Shown: in pieces, positions 31,578 through 44,089 of the stretch
Numbering within the stretch: position 1 is the first letter of the stretch
Layout of the letters: each line of letters begins with the position of its first letter
Assembly: GCF_030253575.1 (NCBI RefSeq)
Contig: NC_080563.1
Coordinates: forward strand, 18,347,001 to 18,411,000
Origin: Rhododendron vialii
Lineage: Eukaryota > Streptophyta > Magnoliopsida > Ericales > Ericaceae
DNA length: 64,000 nucleotides
Direction of reading: 5' to 3'
Notes under the pieces: generated by a model
Databases searched by the model: none
Seen by the model: the letters and a program-made list of their open reading frames with translations, nothing else
Told to the model about the DNA's origin: nothing
Program-made: the position numbers and the translations under genes

Positions 31578-32155
31578 ATAGGGCGTTTGTTAGTTTAATG
31601 CATAAATTCAACTATTTGCGTTTGTCAGTTTAATGCAAAATTTTTTGGAAAAATATGGGTGAGTAAGGTTGAGAGAAATCGGAAAATTAAAAAATTACTC
31701 CATCCATCCCTTATTTAGAGTCCAATATTTTATTTTGGGCTATTCCTTAATAAGTGTCCATTTTGTAAAGTTAGTGGGTAAAAATTGGTGCATTGTCTAT
31801 TTTGTCTCTAAAAGTAGATTTCATTTTGAAAAGTTAGTGAGTAAAAGTGTAATGATGATGGGTAAATAGGAAAAATGAAGAAAAAAAATTGATGTGAAAA
31901 GTATAATAATGATGTCTTTTTAATAAGTTGGAGTTACGAAGCAAGACACTTAAAAAGGGACGGAGGAATTATGATATTACACAAGTATTTTGGAAAATAT
32001 CAAAGAAAATTTCCAAAAATTGACTTTTTTAAGCTTTTCTTTGAATATTTCTCAAAATACTTGTGTAAAAGTCATAAATTTTTACTTTTTCAATTTCTCT
32101 TATCCTTATTCACCCATATCACATAAAAGTTTGGCGTAAAACTAACAAATGCCAA
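31578..32155. mobile_element. Foldback MITE interrupted by a Stowaway-like MITE
   Basis: The outer element has inverted ends based on GGCRTTTGTTAGTTT (left near 31583, right near 32150) and an inner palindrome around 32020 built on ACACAAGTATTTTGRRAAAT. Its left arm is broken by a second element at about 31698-31966 that begins CTCCATCCATCCC and ends GGGACGGAG, the signature of Stowaway/Tc1-mariner MITEs, with TA before its left end. This is a nested pair with no coding potential. Confidence 0.65.
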
Positions 32156-34550
32156 AAAAAATTGAACAAGTTTGAACCGAAAAATTATTCTGCATAAGTT
32201 AATCACCAGTGAGGGACATTTTTGGAAAATCGCTAAATTTTTCATTCCATTTTTTGGAAGATGATCATCATTTTGGAACGGAAATGCTAGCGATACATCA
32301 ATGTGTCACACCCTAATCACACCTCTCTCGCATGCATGTGTGAAAATTTCACAATATATTCTAGAGACCCGCATGTATGTGAGAGGAGTGTAGTTGAAGT
32401 GTGATAAATTAATGTGCCTCTAGCATGGGAAAACCCAAAATGGAATAATGGACTCTCAATTTGGAACGGAAGGAGTAATTCTTTGGGTTTTTTTGTTGAA
32501 AAATTCTAAAACAATAATGAGTGCGTAAATATGTAAAAAAATACACAAAAATATGTGGTTTTTTTTTTATCTTCTTGTGTGGTTATACAATAAAAATCGT
32601 TTTTTGTTTTTGTTTTCGTTCTTTTTCCCCTCAGCTATCATTTGAGTATATCATTCTATGGCACGGTAGTGCAACCATTACTTCTATTTACGGAGATATT
32701 TGTCGATATAATTAAATCATAGCCAGTTTATTTATTTATTTATTTTGATACTTCAGAATAATAGCCAATTTATCTCTATCTATCTCTAATCATAAAAGAG
32801 TTGCATGTCGTTTTGAAGGGCTAGCATCCACATTGAAAAGGCTAATGTCTTAAGTTATTAATCAATCATTCAATTATTCTATGCAAATGTGTTTTTGCCT
32901 TCAAAAGCCTTCAATCTCTCATTCCTAAATTTATAGAATTTTAATGTTTTTAATTTATTAAATTGAGAGATAGAGATGACGTGGGAGACTATCTGCAATG
33001 CTTCTAATTCCTCAAAATGTCCAAAATGTAATTATTGTGATTATAACCGCTGGCGTTTGTTAGCGAATGTAACCTGCGTTAATTTGGTTATATATTATAT
33101 TAAACAATAACATTAAAAATGAATCAATACATAAGAGCTTCGTAACTTGCACATGCTACTACTCTTTTGTGCATTACTAATTTCGACATTAACAAAAAAA
33201 AAAACAGTTTTAGCATTCTCAATACCCACTAATGAATTACCCATATGATAATCAATATTGATGAAGTTCACCGATTGGGGAATATTTGAGTAATCGGGTT
33301 GGGGATTGAATATTGTCTGTTTATACTTGATTTTAGAATATAATTGGAGTTGTGCTCGTTTGATACATGAGACAGCGGAAAAAAAAAGAGTTTTGCGTCA
33401 ATGTTTTTTTGTCAATTTTTCATGCACTGAATGATCACAACGCTAGTTACGTAATTGTTTGGCTGAGATTTTTGGCTTACTTCAGAAATATGATTGTGTG
33501 CGAGCGTGCCAAAAAAGACTTATAATTATCCTTTTCAGATTTAACTTATAAAAGCCAAACTTAATCAAGCGATTGTGGCGTCAGTTCAATTACCTCAACA
33601 AAGAGGATTGTTCTTTCTAGAAGTATTGAAACGGCACAACGATTCACTAGAAATTCGACAACCCAAACAAGAAACAAGATACCTTGATCAATTCAAAACA
33701 AATTGCTTTCCAAATGATTCTCCAACTAATTCACAAATGAACAGAACAGATTACAGATTACAATGTGATTACTACTACTACGAACTACTTTTAACTACTT
33801 CGAACTAAGTTTAAGTTCCTAAATTATTGCCTTATGGACAAACCAATCATAGCATAGTTATTTGTTTGATGATTTGTCTGGAGTTTTTTCTTCTTTCAGT
33901 TCTTCTATTTATAGGCAAACTCTTGAGTTTTCTCCATGGCCTCCATTCTCCCGCCTAGTTGTCTTCAAAGTTACTTCAACATTTGAATTCAAAATTTTCC
34001 TCCATGGTTCATGCTTGTGATCATTCGAGGTGGTTCAGTTAATTCATCACCCCACTTCCCTTAACTGCATCGTACTGGAAATCGACAGTTACATGCTTAA
34101 AACTCCACTCCTTTAATTTGACTACGTCAACTAGGTGTAACCGCTTCTCATTTGAATAATACAATTTGCGCTTTGGAACTTTGAATTGCCCTCTTCTGAG
34201 CCATTATGTGAGTGACATTTGACAGCGATTGTCATTACCTATAAAACAACGTTAAATTACTTAGAACGTCATCGTTCTCTTAATTGTGTGATTCCATGCA
34301 TTTCAGTCTACACATACTCCATTTTGTCCAAAATGAATGACCATTTGTCATTCTCTGATTGGGCAATAAATTCTTAAGCAAACAGTAATACACTAATTGT
34401 TTGTTTTCTTGTAGTAGTGCTTGTTACTCGATTCTTGCTAATGGTTTAGCCAAAAAAAAACCCACAAAATTTGGTCATCGACCGGGTCCTCTCCCCCCAA
34501 ACCTTTCAGTTTCACCTCGATCTCGTCGTCTCGATAGAGCTTAAAGCGGT
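32156..34550. other. AT-rich intergenic region upstream of CDC20
   Basis: No gene recognised. 33,540-34,250 may be an old LTR on the minus strand: reading in reverse there is a TATA-like TATAAATAGAAGAAC near 33,915 followed by leader-like sequence. No terminal structure could be confirmed. The remainder is low-complexity AT-rich DNA. Confidence 0.4.
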
Positions 34551-34563
34551 CCACCGTCCGGTC

Positions 34564-34641
34564 CAATTGGTCCATTACTGAAACTCCGAGCCGTTGTCTA
34601 CGAAACATATATAGCCGTTGCCACATATCTCACCCCTAAAA

Positions 34642-34683
<42 letters not shown>

Positions 34684-34835
34684 ACGCTATCTTTTTTCTC
34701 TCTGTGTTCCCTTTACTACGTTGTTCTTTAAATTTACAAGTCCCGCAGAAGTTGTTTTTATTTCCTAGGGTTTTGTTGCCTTTGTTCTTCTGATTATTTT
34801 CGGGCGATTTTAGGGTTTTGTCGCTGACACAAAAT
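34564..34835 (+). promoter_or_regulatory. CDC20 core promoter and 5' leader with MSA-core motifs
   Basis: Two copies of the complement of AACGG (CCGTTG at 34591-34596 and GCCGTTG at 34614-34620) flank a TATA-like CATATATAG at 34606-34613. AACGG is the core of the MSA element bound by MYB3R factors, which drive G2/M transcription and are common in CDC20 and B-type cyclin promoters. A CCAAT motif sits at 34563-34567. The leader carries a (CT)n tract at about 34648-34681. Motifs are seen directly; regulation is inferred. Confidence 0.55.
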
Positions 34836-37800
34836 ATGGATGCAGGAAGAATGAGAAACAAGGGGTCGCGGTTTCCTCTCTCCGATCGGACTTTTCGGAG
34901 GAAAAATTCTTCTGAGAATGTGAGTATCTGTTTGTGTCTCCATGTTTCCATATGTGTAGGCTAGTCTTGAACTTAATTTTCTAACGCCCTGTTTGGTTGC
35001 ATAGAAAAAATTAAGGGAAAGAAACAGAAAAAACTTGCTTTCTTGAAGCCTACAGTAAAAATCCTTGGTTTCGATTTTTAACTTTCTTGGGAAAAGTCTA
35101 AAGACACAAAAATTTCTCTCTCGAATGAACTGGGGGCTTCACAAATTGTTCTTAGTTAATATTCGTAATACATATTCAATTTCTGTTTGAGAATAAGATC
35201 AAATATGTTTCTACATATTGACCACACTACTAGTGATTCCTGGCTCCGCCCCTGCAGCGCGGTGTGGAGCCCCCAATTCATGTGATATGTGTGCAATTTG
35301 TTTGTGTCCGTAACGCATGATGATTGTTTGTTATTATTGTTACTTTTTTGATCGGCTTGTTATTATTATTATTTTTGCATGGGTATATTTATTGGATTCA
35401 GAATTCTCTAGGAAATATGTGTTCTCTTCTTTTGTCACAAATACCCTTTATAGCGATAGAGAGACAGCTTAACCTTCTTTACATTTTTTTAAAATTAGTT
35501 TGTTGTATTATGTTCGTATAAAGGTTTGTTTTGGTTTGGATTTGTTTTTCTGTAAATTGTTCAGATTTGCTTCTTTGACAATGAGTTGTCCTATAATTGG
35601 GTGTTCATTTGATGATATATCTCTTTGTATTGGTATTTCTTTCTCTGAAATTATGTTTCCAGCAGATTTGTTGGGTTGGATTTTTCTTAAAGTAGGGTTT
35701 TGCTTGTTGTTACGACTGAAAGAGGATTGCCTTCAGTTTCTTTTTTCTTCTACTTAATTCTTAGAAATATTCACCATTTGATTCTTACTGTTTGCTTATT
35801 TTTGTGAGCCTTTGAATGTTTTTTCTCTCCATAACACTTCATTATTGTGACTTCTTGTTAAGAGAAGCGTCTTATATGTTCATGTTGTTTTAGTCTCCCA
35901 ACCATTGATATGAAGTTCTAATGTTCCCATACCTTCAAGTTTTTGGCTTTTGTTCACCTCATCATAAAAGTAGTTATCCCAGATATAATGTTGCTGTAGT
36001 TCTTTCTTTGTAAAAAAATCGTAGATCATGGTCTTTGAGTTACCTGCTTGATTAATTGATTTAACAAAACCTATCTTTCATGCTTTCCTCAGATTCAATC
36101 AGAATTTGAATTTTTTCCCTGTAAATGGCAGTTGGACAGGTTTATCCCTAATCGGTCTGCGATGGATTTTGATTTTGCGCATTTCATGCTGACTGGTGGG
36201 AGGGTAGAGAAGCAAAACTCATCATCACCCTGCTCTCCATCCAAAGAAGCTTACAGGAGGCAGCTGGCAGAGATTTTCAACATGAACAGAACTAGAATCC
36301 TTGCTTTTAAAAACAAGCCCCCTGCTTCAGAAGCCACTGTTTCAGAGTCAATTTCATCGGTTCCCCATTCCAAACACGCCAAACATAGAAGATGCATTCC
36401 CCAAGTGGGTTTCCTTTCTTCCCTTGCTTTTGAATTATGATTTGTTTACCTTCCCTTGACACTTATTTTTCCTGTTTCTCCCTGTTGACTTATTTTGTTT
36501 ATGAATTCTCTTTCGTCCCTTGTGATTGTTTCTAATTTTTCCCTTGTGACTTATTTTTGCTTCATATTTGTTGTGAATCTCTTCTTGTGACTAATTTACA
36601 AACAATTACTAGCACACCGATACCTCACTGCCGCCACCCTCCACTACTACCATCATTGCTACCCAGTGGCGACTCCAGGATTTTATAAGTATGGGGTCGT
36701 TTACAAATTGAAAGTTGAAATGTTTACTTTTAGTTTCGAGAAAAGTTGTTCAAATTGATACGACTTTTCTTGGCACAATTTCTTCAATAGGAGTGATAAA
36801 GATGAATTTTGCATTACGACCGGCTTCTTTTCATAACTGTATCCATGTTTTTTGACCTAAATAAAAAATACAATGCTAAAAAGATCATATAAGAGCCCGT
36901 CCCTTACCATTTCAATACTTGAACTCAAATTTAAGTGAAACCCCATAAAACCTCCATCAACCCATGACTCATTTTTATAGTCAATTGATTGTTACTCAAA
37001 CGATAAAATACTATTAAGAACAACTTTTAACTTGGAGAAAACATATTGCTTATAGAATACATATCAGTAAAAAACAGAGGACCCGTAGAATTGAAACTTG
37101 ATAATTAATGTCCTATTTATTTATCAGATTGTAATTGGAGTCCAAGTATGCTTAGCCTAAATAAAACATTTAGATGTTGCTTTTCATTATGTGATAAATT
37201 TTCAGGTGTTTTGCTCCCTAGCTGTAATAGTGTCAATGCTATATTTTGATGGGGTCATTTCCTATCTACTCCAAAATTAGTAGTAAAATAGAAGTAGATT
37301 ATTTTCCCACCATGGGGTCAGGCGACCCCATATAGTTGAATGTAGTGGTGCAACTGCTGCTACCACTGTCGTTGCTTGCTGGCATCACCACTAGTGAATG
37401 TGCTCCTTAAGAAAAAGAAAAGTACTTTCATGTAAATCATCATAGGCTAATAACAAAAACGTTGCTGCACTCAATTTTAGTGTTGCAACCAAAGATGGGA
37501 AAACAAGTCACTTTGCATATAATTGTTTCCCATGGAAAAACAAACTTAAATGAGCAGAGCATAATGTTTTCATGTAGCAACCTGTATTTTTTATTGGTCA
37601 CTTTCCTAACGCCATCTTTCTTTTAATACATGTCAGGCTTCAGAAAAGACTCTTGATGCCCCAGATCTCATGGATGACTTCTATTTAAATTTGCTGGACT
37701 GGGGCAGCAGCAACATCCTAGCCATTGCCCTCAGCAATTCGGTGTATTTATGGGATGCCTCCGATGGGTCTACGAATGAACTTGTCACCGTTGATGAGGA

Positions 37801-39878
37801 GATTGGGCCTGTGACAAGCATCAGATGGGCACCAGATGGAAGGCACCTCGCTGTTGGCTTGAATAATTCCCATGTCCAGCTTTGGGACTCTTTGGCCAGT
37901 TGTAAGGTAACCTGTTTTCCCCCTTAAATTCGGACAGCTTCCCACTACTATGCAGATGTTGATGCATTTTCCTTTAGTTGTCTATGGATGCCCTGCAGTT
38001 TTCCTGATTAAGCCTATGTTGTCCTAATCCTTTGTTAGAGGTGGATAAAACTGTAGAGTACTAGAGTATTATTGACCGATTTTAAGACTATATTACAGAC
38101 CTACGACCAAAAGAGAAAATCACTGATTGTGGGATGAAGTACAAAAACTAACTTTATTTTTTTGTTCCTAGCCTCCGTAGTTGAGCGGGGATGGGAGGGA
38201 GATGAGAGGAAGTAGCGTGTCATTGTGGAACCATTCATAAACGCACCTTTACTAAAACAATACTCAAGGTGCGAAAAACTCAATTGGGTTGGAATCCCAG
38301 GCGCTGGGAGGGAGATGAGAGGAAGTAGCATGTCATTTTGGAACCATTCATAAATGCACCTTTACTAAAACAAGACTCAAGGAGCAAAAAACTCCTGAGA
38401 ATTGGGTTGGAATCCCAATGTCATCATTATTCGGTCTGGAAGGGGAAGTTGTAATTATTTGCTTTCTATGACTGAATGGATTATTACTTGAAATTGGCAA
38501 TTGTTTTTTATTTTCTCTCATCCTCTTTCTTCCCCATGCTGATTTCCATAGTTTAAATCCTTAAATTAGCTAAATAATTAAGCACGCGATGGTTTTGCTT
38601 ACTGAAGTTATCAGGCTCACTCAACTACTAAGTGGTAGAGCGTAAATAGAAAATTATTAGTTTGAGACACTTTGAAAAATAGAGTAAAGCTGGAGGGACA
38701 ACCTTTTGGGACAATCTTTTTGGCAATTTGTTATCTTACGAATCCTATGTAATCATGTGTCCACTGACTCAGTATATTTCACAAAAGTAGGGATAAAGCG
38801 ACCACATCATTGAATAGTATCACCTGATGATTTTTGCACTTTTGTCATAGCTCTTGATTGTTACAAATTCTATATCTCATCCAGCTGATTTTATCTGACT
38901 CAATTCCCTCTCTAAGCAGCTAAGAACGTTGACAGAGGGGCACAGATCCAGAGTCGGTTCACTTGATTGGAACAACCACAACTTAACAACTGGAGGAATG
39001 GACAGCTTAATCATCAACAACGACGTAAGAGTCCGATCCCATATCATCACCACATACAGGGCCCACACCCAGGAAATATGCGGCCTAAGATGGTCCGCAA
39101 CCGGCCAACAACTAGCCAGTGGTGGAAATGACAACCTTGTATACATATGGAACATCTCAAATTCTACCTCTGGAAACAGTTCAAGCAACCACCACCGGTG
39201 GCTTCACTGCCTAGACCACCACACCGCAGCTGTGAAGGCACTCTCCTGGTGCCCGTTTCAGAGTAACTTGCTGGCTTCAGGTGGTGGGGTTGGGGATGAC
39301 TGTATTAAGTTTTGGAACGCGCACACTGGCGCGTGCTTGAACTCGGTTGACACGGGGTCGCAAGTGTGTTGCTTGGCTTGGAGTAAGCATGAGAGGGAGA
39401 TTTTGAGCTCACATGGGTTTAATGATAATCAGCTGATTTTGTGGAAGTACCCTTCTATGGTGAAGATTGCTGAGCTTTATGGGCATACTTCAAGAGTTCT
39501 GTACATGGCTCAGGTATTTATGCTGTTTGATTAACTGTGGTCGCATGAAAGTAAAATTCAACTCACAATTAGGTCCTCTCGGCGATGAACATTCTTGTTT
39601 TTCACTTGGGGTGTGAACGATTTGGCCTATGGGAGAAAACTCAAAATGTGCATTAGGTCATGCTTTAGGGGAAAAGTGCAATTTTTAGTCTTTTCTGGAT
39701 TTTGTTTAACTTTCTTCTCTTCGGTTGTCTGTTGCAGAGCCCAGATGGGTACACGGTTGCATCGGCAGCAGCAGACGAGACATTGAGATTTTGGAATGTG
39801 TTGGGACTCCTGAATTGGCTAAAGCCAGAGCCCAAGTCGAATCCAGAGCTATTTGCAAACCTTGCCCGCATCAGATGA
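34836..39878 (+). CDS. CDC20: CDC20 (Fizzy) WD40 activator of the anaphase-promoting complex
   Basis: CDC20 recruits substrates such as securin and B cyclins to the APC/C ubiquitin ligase and is the target of the spindle checkpoint. Exons are 34836-34919, 36132-36404, 37637-37906, 38917-39513 and 39738-39878, giving 454 residues, the normal length for plant CDC20. The C-box DRFIPNR is at residues 30-36, followed by the conserved [10 protein letters not shown] block. Seven WD40 repeats fill about 130-440 ([46 protein letters not shown]). The IR tail that docks on the APC/C ends the protein. In plant CDC20 as I recall it the residues before LDRF read KEN; here they read SEN (26-28). The start is the first ATG after the leader and fits MDAG in Arabidopsis. 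It converges on MOB1 with 0.67 kb between them. The gene looks intact. Confidence 0.95.
36664..37356. mobile_element. hAT-like non-autonomous element in CDC20 intron 2
   Basis: The left end is CAGTGGCGACTCCAGGATTT and the right end is GTGGTGCAACTG, an imperfect inverted pair. TTGCTACC (36656-36663) and CTGCTACC (37357-37364) flank it as an 8-bp target duplication with one mismatch, typical of hAT elements. A palindromic GGGGTCAGGCGACCCC lies near the right end. No open frame encodes transposase. Confidence 0.6.
38192..38415. repeat. About 113-bp tandem duplication in CDC20 intron 3
   Basis: Units starting TGGGAGGGAGATGAGAGG at 38192 and 38305 each continue through CATTCATAAAYGCACC and TTGGGTTGGAATCCCA. 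They are about 90% alike and non-coding. Confidence 0.85.
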
Positions 39879-40552
39879 ACGAGTTTTGTTGCTGATATTG
39901 GTGACTGAAAACAGCAAGGGAATATGCAATGAAATCCGCCAATGGGAGCACTAGAGTTGTTCTGGTAGTGTTATGCAGTACTTGATTTGGTTTGACATGT
40001 GAAAAAAATTTGCATAAATTAGAAGAGAAAAGTAAATGTATAGAGTACTAGAATTGTACAGTTACTTTATTTACGTGCAAAAATGTAGTAAGTACAAGTC
40101 ATCTATATATTTCAATGAATTTTCTTCACCAAGTCTTCTCGATATCAGCTTTGAAGTTTTGAGGTATAGATTTTCTTCGGAAAAGTTCACATTGACCCGG
40201 ATACGATCAGGACTTATATCTTAAAAAACAAGAACAGCATGCTTGTATTTTGTGAAATATACCATCCGTCATGTTGACAATGAAGTTGATGAAATCATCT
40301 ACCGTTGGTTAATTTACATTTTTTGCATGCATAATCCATAGACAGAGACCATAAAATGCCTGACTTGAAGACTCCTTGATTGAGAGGAACTTCAGGATAA
40401 AAATGATTCAAGATAGATCAGAAATGTACTTGCACGAGATTAATCTCAAACATATTATATAGGCAATAACTATTAAACATTAGTAATTTTTGTTACATTC
40501 TAGAATAGATAGTTGATTTCAGTAGATTGAAATCGGGACTTGCACAGCCAGT
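39879..40552. other. Shared 3' intergenic region between CDC20 and MOB1
   Basis: The two genes converge here. The 674 bp are AT-rich and should hold both 3' untranslated regions and poly-A signals. No gene or transposon end was recognised. Confidence 0.6.
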
Positions 40553-43500
40553 TTAGTAAGGGACAACAATGGATTCTATAAGCTCTTGAAGTGGAGCCAG
40601 TTCCTTCTTGTCAATCAGCCCAAATTCCTGCACGGAAACAATATAGCGAATTAAAAACAGATTCAGGATATCATAGACACAACGTGTCCAAATTCTGACT
40701 AGTAGCCAAAACACGATGACAAAGTTAAATGAGAAGGTTTCTAACGAAATTGAATGGAAGTACGTTTGACAACCGATCGAGACAAAAAATGTTCAAGCCA
40801 ACTGGCAAACCAAGATTAAAAAGGCAAATAGCTAATGGAATAGAAAGGAAATGATGTCAGTGAACAAAGTTGGGTAGTTCAATGAACAGGATCTCGTAAA
40901 GAGAACGAAGAACCTAAAAACTAGTCTTTGGATTTAAGCACACTTACACATGTAAAGAGTATGAAATGCTTGAAGCAGGTATTTAGATGGGCCTCCTCTT
41001 TGAGGCTTACAATCTTCTGGAAGTGCGAGTGGTAAATGTGAGCATAAACACGGAACAAGCGTTTGAATATAGTTTTCACGACTTCCCTGAAGTTGGTAGG
41101 AAAAGGGGCACCTACAAACGTCAGAATAAAGAACAAACGTAAGTGGAAGGGAACACAAGAGACAACTGTGCAAAAGTTACGTATCGGTAAAACACAAATT
41201 AGACTCAAGGGTTCTTTCACAAGATAGTGTATTTATTTTCAACTGAAAGGAGATTCCTAACAAATATGGTAACAAATCAAACCATAAATTACCTAGCCTT
41301 TGAGGAAATATGGATTCATCATCTAATTGAGTTTCAATCCAGTCCATCAGATATTCGACATATTTTGGAGCTGAAACTTCAATTGGTTTCTTGATTTGCA
41401 CTCCATCTGCCCATCGGTACTCGTACCTGTTAAGTATTATCTGAACAAAGTCAGGAGCTGCAAAATTTTGAAACTCTACAGTGTTGCTTATAACCATCAC
41501 ACCAAGTTGTTCAAGCAATCACTAAAAAAGTAGATGGGGTTTTTCTTGCCCGAGAAGGTTCACGGCTCAATCATTTTTATACGTAATATCACAATACCAG
41601 TCTAAGAAACATGGAGCGTCTATGGGCCTCGCATATCTGCATCCAACATGTGTCAGTCACGGACACGACATGACACTCTTCTGACATGTATCGAATATGC
41701 CTAAATACATGATCGATTTTTTTAATTATATTTCTTTTACTCTGACACATTGTGTGGATACTCTAAGACATGTTGGGTACAATCTTGGGGCGCCCTAAGG
41801 ACAGATTAGGAGGTTAAAAAAAAATTAAGGCTCGACCCAGAGTGGAAACTTTCATAGACGTATGGTTCAAGGATACTTGTATGGGGATAGTGGTTTATTT
41901 CTTCATGGTGTTAATTTTAATTACACAGAGACAACGTTTTTCACTTCTATATGAATTCATACAGAGATATCTATAATAAATATATTATATATTCGGCGTA
42001 TTCCCAACGTGTCTGTGTCCTAATTTTTGAAGAAAAGACGTGTCCGTATCGTGTCCTTATCCCGTGACCGTGTCTGTGCTATTGAAGGCCATATTTTCTT
42101 ATACGTAAACGACTTCCTGTTTTTTCCATGCGAGTAGAAGAATCCATCAGCCTTTCAGATATGGGTACAATATTGTAGAACCACCAGCTCAAAAACCATA
42201 TGATTATTAATAAACAAAGAGCCACACCAACACCCACCGAATGCAACAATAAGTAACTTGCCACTTTGTTGATAGGTCACCAGTCAACACTTGTTCACTT
42301 CTGGTACCTAAAAGTTAAGAAAACCACCATACAAGGAGACATGCAAAACACAGATTCCAATTCCCCATTCTTACGTTTTCTTTGAAAGCAAATAAAATAT
42401 CTTAAAAACAATAAAAAAGGAAAAGTTTTACCTATGCCTCATCGTGTATGCAACCAAAATACGAACTTGATAAATAAAACCAATTTTCCTTCCCACATTA
42501 TAAAGATTGTCAAACCCCCAAAATACACATTATTCCTAGGTGATGGGTATTTGATTAGTACTTTGCGAAAATGAAGGATTGGTACCAAGTAAGCAGAGAG
42601 TCAGAGACATATATGCTAATAGGAGTTCATCACTGGTGTAGTATCATGTACATCATCCCAATGTTAAAAGTTATCACCAATATATGTGTGAGTACTCATG
42701 TGTGTACAAAGCTCTGATTGCAGACACACGATCGATGTAATTAACCATTTTAATTGATGCCAATGCTTGTTAAAGCAAGTATGGGTGCATAAGAGCAAAT
42801 GTCTCTTAGCAAAGAGCTTCCCACAAAAAAAATCCACCTAAAGACCAGCATTTGGTCTCAAGGGAATGACTACAAATTCCGTAAGTGGTAAGACATGATG
42901 TAATAATGGCACGAGCAAAAGCTGTCTTTCCTTTTAGAAGGTTAAGGTTTGACATAGGCATCGTATAAAACAAAGATGCCACAACCATACAAGGAAACTT
43001 GAAATAATGAAATGTAGGAAAGCTGCATTGACACCATAACAGTGGTAGGTCATAAAAATAAGTCAATCATACATTTTCTTTTTATGAACATAACAAAACT
43101 GATATCCTGAAAAGTCGAAATAAAGCAGAAATTAACAAGACATACTTGGGACCTGCGGTCATTGTAGGACAGTTTTCTGGAGTGCAGAACTCAGTGAGGG
43201 TACCATAAAGCAAATTCACCTGGTTGAAGAAGTCCACAGCTGAAAATTGCAAAAGCAAAGAGTATCAATTGGTTATCGAAGTGAAGAGAAGCTTATTGTG
43301 GTAGATGTTTTTTGCAAAGCAGACAATTCACAAGAACAAACAACTGTTTACTGGTCTCCTTGTCCATATTGGTGATGGGAACAAAATGGATATATGAACA
43401 AGCCCAAGAGTTGACACCCTGAATGGTTCAGTAATTCGCCTAGTAAAGGACAGAAGCTCATTATTGGAAGAGGATTGTACTTACTGCTTACGGCTCCGAC

Positions 43501-44034
43501 TTACAACAGTACCAGAAAGCTGGAGGCATGTAACACTTGCCCTCGTGGGAGGTTAAAACCTTAGTAATGGAAGAGAACATCAAATTGAATCCTCTGTATT
43601 GGTATCAGATGACAACAGCTTAGCTGCTTAAGAATAATTTCTCCAAACTATGGGGCTGCAGTGCAATAAAGGCAAGCACTTGGGGGAGGTCTGAATGATT
43701 ACCCTTATAAAATCAATAGTAATTGAAAATGATGAGATGTCCCTTGTGTTGGGGTGTTTTTTTCCCAATGACATCGTTATCTAAAACGAAGAGAACTTGA
43801 GGATAGCAGATGCTTTAGTAAAGAAGGATAGTTTGGAGGAAGAGCAGATGAAGAATATGGGACGTATTAGTTGTGCACACATCCTCTATAAAGTTCTTGG
43901 AGACATCCATGTCATATTAAGTGCACGTGACATGGGTATGTAGATGCAAGGACAGTTGAATCCTCCACATATCAACACCCAATTCCAGAGCAACAAAACA
44001 GGAGACCCAATATAATATACCTGCACATGCACAC

Positions 44035-44089
<55 letters not shown>

